Source: Gallionella sp. | GTDB lineage: Bacteria; Pseudomonadota; Gammaproteobacteria; Burkholderiales; Gallionellaceae | Length of the DNA: 6,700 nt | Assembly (NCBI GenBank): GCA_024654105.1 | Contig: JANLID010000236.1 | Coordinates: forward strand, 1-6,700 | Direction: 5' to 3' | Shown here: in pieces, positions 1-6,680 of the stretch | How the letters are laid out: each line of letters opens with the position of its first letter | Position numbering within the stretch: the first letter of the stretch is position 1 | Position numbers and translations under genes: made by a program | Notes under the pieces: generated by a model | Told to the model about the DNA's origin: nothing | Database searches by the model: none | Seen by the model: the letters and a program-made list of their open reading frames with translations, nothing else

Positions 1-1
1 G

Positions 2-28
2 TCCGGCATGCATCAGGGCCAGATGTAA
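2..28 (+). CDS. 3' end of an upstream gene (partial)
   Basis: The reading frame from base 2 gives SGMHQGQM and a TAA stop at 26-28, six bases before the GTG of the next gene. Codon choice is ordinary for the window. The competing frame, which ends in TGA at 36-38 and would overlap that GTG, uses several rare AGG/AGA codons and is less likely. The visible tail contains two Met, one His and two Gln, which resembles the Met/His-rich ends of some periplasmic metal-binding proteins, but eight residues cannot define a family. If real, this is the preceding operon member. Confidence 0.35.
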   Translation, partial: SGMHQGQM

Positions 29-34
29 GCCAAG

Positions 35-214
35 GTGACTTACCAGGCAACGCTTTCCGGCAAGTATGCCCTTTCTCCCTACGACTACAAGTCTTACGCC
101 TGGGGTCTGGGCGTCGCCATCTTTGTTTTTGCTTTCGGCGGGCTGGGCATCTATCTCTATCGCCGCCGCCGCGTGAAGCCCTTTCAGGAGGTGCGCTTCA
201 GTGAGTCAGCTTAA
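35..214 (+). CDS. Small single-pass membrane protein, 59 aa, unknown function
   Basis: This frame begins with GTG and encodes 59 residues. The first 20 or so are polar and Tyr-rich (YALSPYDYKSY). A single strong hydrophobic helix follows at about residues 22-42 (AWGLGVAIFVFAFGGLGIYL), and then a stop-transfer block of four arginines (R43-R46). The positive-inside rule predicts N-terminus out and C-terminus in. It has no cysteines or heme motif. The 3' end overlaps the start of the NapH-like gene by 14 bases and contains that gene's Shine-Dalgarno sequence, so translation is probably coupled. No strong ribosome site precedes the GTG, but no better start exists before the helix. I do not recognise the family. 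A role as small subunit or anchor of the adjacent membrane ferredoxin is inference from position only. Confidence 0.65.
   Translation: MTYQATLSGKYALSPYDYKSYAWGLGVAIFVFAFGGLGIYLYRRRRVKPFQEVRFSESA
186..191 (+). promoter_or_regulatory. Shine-Dalgarno for the NapH-like gene
   Basis: AGGAGG lies nine bases before the GTG at 201 and inside the coding sequence of the 59-aa gene. It fixes GTG 201 as the start of the NapH-like protein, despite the non-ATG codon. Confidence 0.85.
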
Positions 215-1196
215 GAAAGCCAAGGCGGCCTTCGACCTTATAAACTGGAACCGCTTCCGCTTCTGGTTCCAGATGTCATGCTTCGTACTGCTGGTCTATG
301 GCGGTTATCTGGGTCTCGACCTTGGTAAGCATCTGCCGACTTTCTCCTGTATCTATAACACCGAGGCGAGGGGCGGCGCATGCTATCTCAGCATCCTGCA
401 ACATCAGATGGCATGGCCTTGGCAGAAGCTGTTTTCCGTCGCAGCACTGACAATTTTGACGGGGTTCCTCACCTTCGCGGCCTGGTTCATTGCCATCAAC
501 AAGCTCTGGTGCGGCCTCATCTGTCCGCTCGGCACTGTCCAGGACTGGATGACCGCCTTGCGCCGCCGTCTTGGGGTGCGCTACGGGCGCTATACCCTCG
601 GCCAGTTTCGCGTTCTCGCCCAGATCAAATATATCCTGCTTGCCCTGATGTTCCTGATCCCGCTGGGCATCGGCGCTGGCTGGTTCCATAAGGACTGGGG
701 TCTGCCGTTCTGCATGATCTGTCCCGCGCGCATGATCATTCCGGCGTTCGACCTGAACTTTACCAATTGGGTTGTCGATTTCTCGACGACGCCCAAGATG
801 ATTTTGAGCTCGCTGGGCATCGTCGTTGTCGGCCTGTTTTTCGTCGGCATCTTTATCAAGAAACGTTTCTTCTGTTTTTTTTGCCCGATGAGCGCCTTCC
901 TGTATCTGATCTCCAAGCCGGCACTGTTGACGCTCAAGAAGGACGGCGACAAATGCACTCGCTGCGGTGACTGCTACACCGTCTGCGACATGGATATCCG
1001 CGAGATCGCTGACGAGGTGAAGAACCCGCGCATCATGATGGACGACTGCACCCTGTGCCTGAAGTGCGTCGCCGCCTGCCCGGAGCCGGGAGCATTGAAG
1101 GCCAATTACGCCGGAATCACTTTTTTCGAGGCCACCGAGGCCGGCTTCATCAAACGCAGCCAGAAAGGAATCGGCCTTGAACAGCCCAAACGCTAA
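201..1196 (+). CDS. NapH-like polytopic membrane ferredoxin (4Fe-4S binding protein)
   Basis: This 331-aa protein resembles the NapH/MauN/NosR C-terminal family, which passes electrons between the quinone pool and iron-sulfur partners. I see about four membrane helices, near residues 22-40, 78-100, 140-160 and 200-221. Two Fer4_5-type motifs follow helices 2 and 4: CGLICPLG (C104, C108) and CFFCPM (C225, C228). The C-terminal domain carries two classical [4Fe-4S] motifs, C252-x2-C255-x2-C258-x3-C262 and C283-x2-C286-x2-C289-x3-C293, and is predicted cytoplasmic. Extra cysteines C50/C61 (loop after helix 1) and CMICP (C171, C174, loop after helix 3) should face the periplasm. The GTG start is supported by AGGAGG. 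The last 20 bases overlap the next gene. It is a candidate electron donor to the downstream activator and reductase; that role is inferred. It is not NapH itself, because no nap genes are present. Confidence 0.92.
   Translation: MSQLKKAKAAFDLINWNRFRFWFQMSCFVLLVYGGYLGLDLGKHLPTFSCIYNTEARGGACYLSILQHQMAWPWQKLFSVAALTILTGFLTFAAWFIAINKLWCGLICPLGTVQDWMTALRRRLGVRYGRYTLGQFRVLAQIKYILLALMFLIPLGIGAGWFHKDWGLPFCMICPARMIIPAFDLNFTNWVVDFSTTPKMILSSLGIVVVGLFFVGIFIKKRFFCFFCPMSAFLYLISKPALLTLKKDGDKCTRCGDCYTVCDMDIREIADEVKNPRIMMDDCTLCLKCVAACPEPGALKANYAGITFFEATEAGFIKRSQKGIGLEQPKR
1164..1170 (+). promoter_or_regulatory. Shine-Dalgarno supporting a TTG start
   Basis: AAAGGAA sits six bases before TTG 1177, within the end of the NapH-like gene. 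It favours the TTG over the first in-frame ATG at 1249, whose upstream sequence (GCGGAAACC) is a poorer site. Confidence 0.6.
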
Positions 1197-2457
1197 GACC
1201 GTTGCGCTTCCCTACAACCGCAGCCGACAGGCGCGCGAAGCGGAAACCATGCTCGACCACCTGACCGACGACTTCGACGACAACCCGGCGGCGATGGCCT
1301 ATTTTTATGATCTGTTCCGGCGCGCCTATTGCAAGGGTGAGTCGCTGGAACGGGAAGGCGTGCGGGTCGGCACCACCTGCATCCATGCCCCCGAGGAGCT
1401 GATCTACGCCATGGGGGCGACACCGGTGCGCCTGTGCAATGGTTCCTACCACTACGACCAGGTCGGCGCCGATTTTATGCCGGCCAAGTCCTGTTCCCTG
1501 GTCAAGGCTACCCTCGGCATGTTGAGTTCCGAGAACGTGATCCCCAAGGTAGGCAAGCTGGATTTGATAGTTAATCCCACTACCTGCGACCAGAAGAAGA
1601 AGGCCAGCGCCATGATGGCGGGCATGGGGCATCAGGTCTATGACCTGGAATTGCCCCCGGCCAAGGAAAGCGAACAGGCCAGGGTGTATTGGCAGCGCTC
1701 GGTGCGGGAGTTCGCGCAGCAATTGCGGAGCCTCACGGGCAAGAAACTCACCCGCAAGAACCTGATGGCGGCCATGGCCAGGACCGGTCGCGCCCAGGCC
1801 GCCTTCCGTACCCTGCACAACTTTCGCCGCAAGTCGCCCTCGGTGGTGCTGGGCAAGGACGTGTTCCTGATCACCAACGCCTATTTCTTCGACGACATCG
1901 AGCGCTGGACTGAAGCGGTGGAAAAACTCAATGCCGAACTGGTACAGCGCGACAAGGACGGCTTTTGCGCCGCCCAGAAGAAGGCGCCGCGCATCCTCTT
2001 CACTGGCTCGCCGCCGATCTTCCCCAACCTCAAACTGCCCTTGTTGGTCGAGCAGTCCGGCGGCGTGGTGGTGGCGGACGAGACCTGCTCCGCCAACCGC
2101 ATGCTCTACGACATGACCGCCGTGGACGAATGGCTGGTTAACGATATGGTCGACAGTCTGGCGGACAAATACCTCAAGCCCTGCACCTGCCCCATCTTCA
2201 CCAACAACGACGACCGCATCAGGCGATTACTGGAGCTGGCCAAGAGCTTCGCCGTCGATGGCGTGGTGTATCAGGCTTTCGCCGGTTGCCAGGTGTATGA
2301 GATGGAGCAGCGCAGCGTGGCTGAAGCCCTCAATAAAGAGGGCATCGCGATGCTCTACATAGAAACCGACTACAGCCCGGACGACATGGGACAGCTCACG
2401 ACCCGGATCGAGGCTTTCCTGGAATCCCTGAAATCCCGAAAGAGAAAACGCGCATGA
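1177..2457 (+). CDS. Double-cubane-cluster-type reductase (2-hydroxyacyl-CoA dehydratase family, YjiM-like)
   Basis: This 426-aa cytoplasmic protein belongs to the HgdB/BcrC/YjiM superfamily (HGD-D), in which an iron-sulfur cluster receives electrons from an ATP-driven activator. The family signature TTCDQKKK (residues 135-142) resembles the TTCDGKKK block of YjiM-type members. Cysteines are C52, C68, C87, C106, C137, C264, C304, C336, C338 and C371. Conserved-looking contexts are GTTCIHAPEELIYAMG, AKSCSL, ADETCS, PCTCP and FAGCQVYE. There is one catalytic subunit and one activator, as in E. coli yjiM-yjiL and the double-cubane protein of Carboxydothermus. True 2-hydroxyacyl-CoA dehydratases and benzoyl-CoA reductases need two paired catalytic subunits, so this is more likely a double-cubane reductase. 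Known double-cubane proteins reduce small molecules such as acetylene in vitro; the natural substrate is unknown. TTG is chosen for its ribosome site; ATG 1249 (M25) is the alternative. The tail is basic (KSRKRKRA). ATGA overlaps the activator start. Confidence 0.88.
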   Translation: MNSPNAKTVALPYNRSRQAREAETMLDHLTDDFDDNPAAMAYFYDLFRRAYCKGESLEREGVRVGTTCIHAPEELIYAMGATPVRLCNGSYHYDQVGADFMPAKSCSLVKATLGMLSSENVIPKVGKLDLIVNPTTCDQKKKASAMMAGMGHQVYDLELPPAKESEQARVYWQRSVREFAQQLRSLTGKKLTRKNLMAAMARTGRAQAAFRTLHNFRRKSPSVVLGKDVFLITNAYFFDDIERWTEAVEKLNAELVQRDKDGFCAAQKKAPRILFTGSPPIFPNLKLPLLVEQSGGVVVADETCSANRMLYDMTAVDEWLVNDMVDSLADKYLKPCTCPIFTNNDDRIRRLLELAKSFAVDGVVYQAFAGCQVYEMEQRSVAEALNKEGIAMLYIETDYSPDDMGQLTTRIEAFLESLKSRKRKRA

Positions 2458-3269
2458 ATTATTTCGCAGGTTTGGATATTGGCTCCACCGCCATTAAGGT
2501 GGCACTGGTGGGTGAAGACGGCAAAATTGTCGGCGTTCATGTATCTTCTTCCGGCAGCCTGTTCCACAAGAACGCCAAGGAGGCATTGCAGAATCTGCTG
2601 ACCAAACTGGGCGTGGACAAGGACGATGTGCGCTACCTGATCGCCACAGGCTACGGCCGCAAGCTGTTCAAGGAGGCTGACGACTCTATCAGCGAGATCA
2701 CCGCCAACGCCATCGGCGCATTTGAAGCGGGCAAGGCTTTCGGCGGCGTGCGCACCATCATCAACATCGGCGGACAGGATTCCAAGGCGATCCAGATCGA
2801 CGACACGGGCAACGTGTCCAACTTCGCCATGAACGACAAATGTGCCGCCGGCACCGGGCGCTTTCTCGACGTGGCGGCGCGCACTCTCGACATCGATCTG
2901 GAGGAACTGGGTGACTACCACTTCAATGGCAAGGGTGCGCCGCTGACCATCAACAGCACCTGCACCGTGTTCGCCGAGTCCGAGATCATCGGCCTGCTGG
3001 CGAACGGCCACGGAAAAGAAGAGATTATTGCAGGTATCCATTACTCCATTGCCAAACGCACCGTGCGCCTGGCAAAGCGCGTCGGCATCGAAGACCGCGT
3101 GTATTTTGACGGTGGCCCGGCTTTGAATAAAGGATTAGTTGCGGCGATACAGGACGAGTTGGGGCGCGAACTGGTGGTGCCGGAATACCCGCAGACCACC
3201 ACCGCATTCGGCGCGGCGATGCTGGCGCGCAGCGAGTTCATGGCTGAGCAAGGCCTGGAAAAAGCATGA
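2454..3269 (+). CDS. ATP-dependent activator of the dehydratase-family reductase (HgdC/BadF/YjiL type)
   Basis: This 271-aa protein has the usual size and motifs of acyl-CoA dehydratase activases (ASKHA fold, BcrAD_BadFG). Phosphate-binding motif 1 is GLDIGSTAIK (residues 6-15). The second motif is IGGQDSKAI (105-113). The adenosine-side motif is FDGGPALN (218-225). C130 in DKCAAGTGRFLD and C170 in STCTVFAESE match in context and spacing the two cysteines per monomer by which HgdC binds one [4Fe-4S] cluster between the two subunits of a homodimer. ATP hydrolysis opens the dimer and drives an electron onto the partner cluster. All key residues are present, so it looks functional. It starts inside the reductase stop codon (ATGA) and ends in the same way into the next gene. 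The immediate upstream reductase is its obvious partner. Confidence 0.94.
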   Translation: MNYFAGLDIGSTAIKVALVGEDGKIVGVHVSSSGSLFHKNAKEALQNLLTKLGVDKDDVRYLIATGYGRKLFKEADDSISEITANAIGAFEAGKAFGGVRTIINIGGQDSKAIQIDDTGNVSNFAMNDKCAAGTGRFLDVAARTLDIDLEELGDYHFNGKGAPLTINSTCTVFAESEIIGLLANGHGKEEIIAGIHYSIAKRTVRLAKRVGIEDRVYFDGGPALNKGLVAAIQDELGRELVVPEYPQTTTAFGAAMLARSEFMAEQGLEKA

Positions 3270-3949
3270 CCCCGGTCGGCATGGTCGTGGGTGCGCCGAT
3301 GGCGGCGGCCTTGGGTTTCGCTTACGGCATGGGGCCATGTCTCATCAGTTGTCTGCCTTTTCTGGGGCCGGTATTTCTTGCCAGCGACGGCGGCATCAAA
3401 AAATCATGGAAGATCGTTCTGCCGTTGTCCCTGGGCAGGCTGACCGCGTACAGCGCGTTTGGGGCGCTTGCCGGGACGCTCGGCCATTATGCGAAGGACA
3501 GTATCGCTACGGATTTCATACGCATCGTCGTCGGCTGTGCCGCGTTGATGATAGGCCTGGCGCTGCTGCTCCGCAAATCGGGTAAGGCATGTGGTCAGGC
3601 ACAGACGCAGACTGTTTCCCTGCAACGCATGGACAAGAGAGAAAGCCCGCAGATGCTCATGCCGGGCGGATTGTTCCTGATGGGTATCGGCATGGCGCTC
3701 ACGCCATGCGCGCCGCTGGGTATCGTATTGTTCTCGGCGGCGACGAGCGGAAGCGCAATCGGAGGATTTTTGCTGGGCATGAGTTTCGGCCTGGGTGCGA
3801 TTGTGATACCCGCGCTGGCCTATGGCATCGGCATGGCCTATTTTGGCGCACGCTTGCGCGAGCAGTTGCGCGGCTGGCGACCGGCAATCGAGCGCATCAG
3901 CGCCTTTTTGCTGGTGGCAGTCGGGGTCAGTAATTTGGCCAGATGGTGA
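3266..3949 (+). CDS. CcdA/DsbD_2-like membrane protein ('sulfite exporter TauE/SafE family')
   Basis: This 227-aa hydrophobic protein has about six helices in two similar halves, split by a polar loop around residues 103-130. Each half begins with a Pro/Cys motif: GPCLISCLPFLGP (C25, C29) and LTPCAPLG (C148). The layout resembles CcdA/DsbD transmembrane domains, where one cysteine per half carries reducing equivalents from cytoplasmic thioredoxin to periplasmic thiols. Databases usually label such proteins 'sulfite exporter TauE/SafE family', which need not mean sulfite transport. It could therefore shuttle thiol electrons, or move a metal or small anion. LSLGRLTAYSAFGALAG (54-70) is typical of this DsbD_2 group. 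ATG 3266 overlaps the activator stop by four bases; M6 (ATG 3281) is a possible alternative. It is the last gene of the overlapping chain. Confidence 0.82.
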   Translation: MTPVGMVVGAPMAAALGFAYGMGPCLISCLPFLGPVFLASDGGIKKSWKIVLPLSLGRLTAYSAFGALAGTLGHYAKDSIATDFIRIVVGCAALMIGLALLLRKSGKACGQAQTQTVSLQRMDKRESPQMLMPGGLFLMGIGMALTPCAPLGIVLFSAATSGSAIGGFLLGMSFGLGAIVIPALAYGIGMAYFGARLREQLRGWRPAIERISAFLLVAVGVSNLARW

Positions 3950-3999
3950 AAGCTGCGGCGAATAAACGGATGGCATTACGCGATGATGAATCCGGGCCG

Positions 4000-4030
4000 T
4001 TGAAATTTGTGGCGTCGCGATGGTTGTAAT
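4000..4030 (+). promoter_or_regulatory. Weak candidate sigma70-like promoter before the receptor gene
   Basis: In the 99-base gap between the CcdA-like gene and the receptor, TTGAAA (4000-4005) and TGTAAT (4025-4030) are separated by 19 bases. The spacing is longer than ideal and the implied leader is very short. The receptor could equally be read through from the upstream operon. I see no clear terminator, Fur box or riboswitch in the gap. Confidence 0.25.
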
Positions 4031-4038
4031 TTCAATAT

Positions 4039-4042
4039 GAGG
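4039..4042 (+). promoter_or_regulatory. Shine-Dalgarno deciding the receptor start
   Basis: GAGG lies six bases before ATG 4049. That ATG gives a clean signal peptide. The longer frame from TTG 4007 would put 14 polar residues in front of the signal and lacks a good ribosome site. Confidence 0.7.
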
Positions 4043-4048
4043 TATTTT

Positions 4049-6127
4049 ATGAAACGTCTGATTGGCTTGTTTGTTTTATTCTCCACAGCTTCCTCGGTTT
4101 TGGCCGAAGAACCGCAGACACTCCCGGAGGTCAAGGTGGTCGGCAAGGCAGACGATGTGGCGGAACGCCGCGAAGCCACCACGCAAAAAGTCATAGTGGA
4201 TCGCAAAGAGATCGAAGACATGAGCGTGATGACCATCGGCGAGGTGTTGGGCAAGTTGCCGGGTGTGGAAATAAGCGGCATGGGGCCACGCGCACGGGGT
4301 ATGTCGCGCGATTCGGTGCAGTTATTGGTGGACGGTGAGCGAGGATCATTTGCGGGGATTGTCGGGCGCTTGCCCTCGGGCGACTTGGAACGCATCGAGA
4401 TATTACGCGGCTCTTCGGCGGAGTTCGGCGGTGCCGCGCCTGTTACGGTGAATCTGGTCATGAAAAAGGCTTTACCAAAAAGCTCTATGGAAATCAAGGT
4501 GGGGATGGGCAGGCGTGGATCGGAATCCTATAACCAGCTTGCCGTGACAAAAAAAGGTGGTGAAGGCGGATTTTCCTGGTCGTTGCCAATATCGCTGGTG
4601 TGGAGCGATTCGCCTAACCTGCGCAGCACCGACAGGCAGGATACGACGGCAGGCACACGCAGTTTGTGGCAACAAGAGAGCGAACGTGGAGTTTCAAAGC
4701 TGGGGCATCACTCGATATCGCCGCGCATGACTTGGAAGGATGGCAGCGATAGCCTGACCTTCGCGCCGTTGTTCTTCTTTGGCCCAAAGAATGCCGGTAG
4801 TGATACCGCATTGACGGCCTATGGCAATCCGGCAGCAGGCACTGGTCTGGCGTATAACGGTGAACGTCTCAGCAGCGAGAATAGTTTTTACCGTTTGACG
4901 CGCTTGCGTACCGAGGGTGAGAAGCACTTGGGCGACTCCAAGTTGACAGGACGTGTCGCATTCAATAAAACAAAGAAAAGCACGGATGTGCTGCGTGATT
5001 CATACAACGCCACCAATGTGTTGACCAGTTCAACCGAGCATACCGACAGCAATGAGACCGAATTTAATTCCGCGCTGCGTCTGGATAAACCTATTGGCGA
5101 CCATCTGCTTGCGGTAGGTCTGGAACATGTCAGCCTGGTTCGCACCCAAGATCAGAATTTTACGGGCGCATTTTCCTCCTACCAGTCGCAAGAACGCGAT
5201 AGCACAGTATGGATTCAGGACGACTGGATGCTTCAGCCAAAAGTCACTTTTACCTATGGCTTGCGCGGTGAAGTCATCGCCTTGAATTCAGCCGGAGCCT
5301 CGCAACAACACAGTCAGCTTATGCCCTCGCTGGCCGTGCGCTGGGAGCCGAAGGACAAGTGGGTGATGCGTTCATCAGTGGGTTCGGTTCTGAAGATGCC
5401 CAAGCTTGATGAGATCAGCAATGCCGCTGTACTCAGCATCGCCGCCAATACGCCGGTGGAAGCGGACAAGCGCGGCAATCCGAATCTGCTTCCGGAACGC
5501 AGCCTCAATTTTGAGGCGGTGCTGGAGCGCTATCTTGATGGCGAGGCTGGGCTGTTCGGGGCCAATCTTTATGTGCGTTCCACTGAAGACTTCACCGAGC
5601 GCCGCGTGCAACTGGAGGGCGCGCGCTGGGTGGACCGGCCCTACAACGAAGGAAGTGCCTTGCATTGGGGGTTGGAGCTGGACGGCAAGATGCGCACTGA
5701 CAGCCTCGGGTGGAAGGGCGCAACAGTGAAGTCTCATCTGACCTTGCCGCATGCACAGGTAAACGATACACGTCTGGGCATCCGGCGCATGGCGCGCGAT
5801 ACGCCGAAGTATGTTTTGTCCGCCGGCCTGGATGAGAGCCTGCCCAAGCTGCAATCGAGCTACGGTGTTTCGCTGCAATTGTCGGGGCGCAGCGAGACCG
5901 ACGTGCCGGGCGAGCAGCGCGGCTTTACCCAGGCAAAGACCACGCTGGATGCCTTCTGGCTGTACCAGATCAACCCGAAATTCAAGCTGCGGCTGAGCGG
6001 CCAGAATCTCCTGAAAGAAGACACCGTGCGTGAGGTGCAGTACATGTCTGCCGCTAATACGTGGCAATTGCGCACGGTCGACGGCGGATACCGCACCATC
6101 ATGGCTACTTTGGAGGGGCGCTGGTAG
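4049..6127 (+). CDS. TonB-dependent outer-membrane receptor
   Basis: From ATG 4049 the protein is 692 aa. Residues 1-19 form a Sec signal peptide (MKRLIGLFVLFSTASSVLA, cut before EEPQ). A TonB-box-like EVKVVGKA follows at about 27-34. The plug spans roughly residues 40-140 and includes LGKLPGVEISGMGPRARGM, VQLLVDGERG and LERIEILRGSS. The rest is a beta-barrel with the common NPNLLPERS motif (477-485), SGQNLL near the end, and a terminal aromatic residue (GRW). The length fits ordinary siderophore, heme, cobalamin or metal-complex receptors; there is no N-terminal FpvA-like signalling domain. It would import a ligand too large or scarce for porins, using TonB energy. The ligand cannot be told from sequence. 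It sits 99 bases downstream of the reductase operon on the same strand and may share its transcript. Codon use looks similar, with a slightly lower GC at the 5' end. Confidence 0.93.
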   Translation: MKRLIGLFVLFSTASSVLAEEPQTLPEVKVVGKADDVAERREATTQKVIVDRKEIEDMSVMTIGEVLGKLPGVEISGMGPRARGMSRDSVQLLVDGERGSFAGIVGRLPSGDLERIEILRGSSAEFGGAAPVTVNLVMKKALPKSSMEIKVGMGRRGSESYNQLAVTKKGGEGGFSWSLPISLVWSDSPNLRSTDRQDTTAGTRSLWQQESERGVSKLGHHSISPRMTWKDGSDSLTFAPLFFFGPKNAGSDTALTAYGNPAAGTGLAYNGERLSSENSFYRLTRLRTEGEKHLGDSKLTGRVAFNKTKKSTDVLRDSYNATNVLTSSTEHTDSNETEFNSALRLDKPIGDHLLAVGLEHVSLVRTQDQNFTGAFSSYQSQERDSTVWIQDDWMLQPKVTFTYGLRGEVIALNSAGASQQHSQLMPSLAVRWEPKDKWVMRSSVGSVLKMPKLDEISNAAVLSIAANTPVEADKRGNPNLLPERSLNFEAVLERYLDGEAGLFGANLYVRSTEDFTERRVQLEGARWVDRPYNEGSALHWGLELDGKMRTDSLGWKGATVKSHLTLPHAQVNDTRLGIRRMARDTPKYVLSAGLDESLPKLQSSYGVSLQLSGRSETDVPGEQRGFTQAKTTLDAFWLYQINPKFKLRLSGQNLLKEDTVREVQYMSAANTWQLRTVDGGYRTIMATLEGRW

Positions 6128-6319
6128 TTACTGTATGTCAAAGGTGTTGAATATCGTTGGATCTCTGGGGTTGTCATATGGGGCATTGGGCAAAACCACA
6201 TTCTACGAACGTAGTTGTTTACTTGTTTTCTTCGGCGGCCGCAGATATGGGGAGCGACATTTTGCCGCGCGACAATATGCCACATTCCCAAGCGTGAAAA
6301 AATGTTTTAGATTCCGTCT

Positions 6320-6395
6320 TGCCAATCAGGCAGTGTGGTATTTCCTCCCACACCCTAGGCACTGCTTGCCTTCTCTGCTTGATTGGCATCTTTTT
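6320..6395 (+). terminator. Imperfect long hairpin with T tract, candidate terminator
   Basis: TGCCAATCA (6320-6328) pairs perfectly with TGATTGGCA (6380-6388), followed at once by TCTTTTT. Inside, GTGTGG (6333-6338) pairs with CCACAC (6348-6353) around a nine-base loop. AGGCA (6328-6332, sharing base 6328 with the outer arm) can pair with TGCCT (6367-6371), or GCAGTG (6330-6335) with CACTGC (6360-6365) as an alternative fold. The T tract on the + strand side suits termination of the receptor transcript, although it lies nearly 200 bases past the stop. The branched and alternative pairings would also suit another structured RNA. Confidence 0.45.
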
Positions 6396-6674
6396 CGCAA
6401 TTTTGGCACCCTTATATTTGATTTGTGCGATTAACTTGGACTACAACATCGCGTTCACCTTGTATTGATAGGCGCGTCGTTCCGTTCAAGATGATTCTGC
6501 TGGGGTTGAGGCGTTTGTTGCCGGTGTTGTGATTTTGTCTGCATCTTATTGGCAGAGTTGTGAGTTTCGCCGCATATTCGCTTGCTGTGTGAGTTGCACT
6601 TGAAGCGGCAATGCATGTTTCTGATTCTTGTGGCAGTGTGCTTATATTTTACCAGCCCACTTTTATCAACTTTT

Positions 6675-6680
6675 AGGAGG
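6675..6680 (+). promoter_or_regulatory. Shine-Dalgarno of the gene at the window edge
   Basis: A perfect AGGAGG is placed six bases before ATG 6687. Such an ideal site implies a well-translated gene and is the main evidence that the four codons at the edge are real. Confidence 0.8.

Noticed and set aside
1150..1818. 222-codon open frame on the minus strand
   Set aside because: It is the antisense shadow of the reductase gene, which has clear family motifs; high GC makes stops rare on the opposite strand.
2370..3041. 223-codon open frame on the minus strand
   Set aside because: It is antisense to the activator gene, whose ASKHA motifs are unambiguous, and it shows no domain of its own.
1177..3269. 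Reading the pair as a 2-hydroxyglutaryl-CoA dehydratase or benzoyl-CoA reductase
   Set aside because: Only one catalytic subunit is present and there are no CoA-transferase, hydratase or dehydrogenase neighbours; the YjiM/YjiL-type arrangement fits better.
4007..4048. Extended N-terminus of the receptor from TTG 4007
   Set aside because: It puts polar residues before a normal Sec signal and lacks a ribosome site, whereas ATG 4049 has GAGG at six bases.
5375..6067. 230-codon open frame on the minus strand
   Set aside because: It is antisense to the receptor barrel, with low-complexity, His/Gln/Leu-heavy translation typical of a shadow frame.
6135..6434. 99-codon + strand open frame beginning ATG TCA AAG GTG after the receptor
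   Set aside because: It has no good ribosome site, unusual Cys/Phe/Arg-rich composition, no recognisable family, and the inverted repeat at 6320-6388 runs through it. It is probably chance, although a short orphan protein cannot be excluded.
6631..6641. Possible sigma54 promoter (TGGCAGTGTGC)
   Set aside because: The GG and GC elements are eight bases apart; the -24/-12 class needs twelve.
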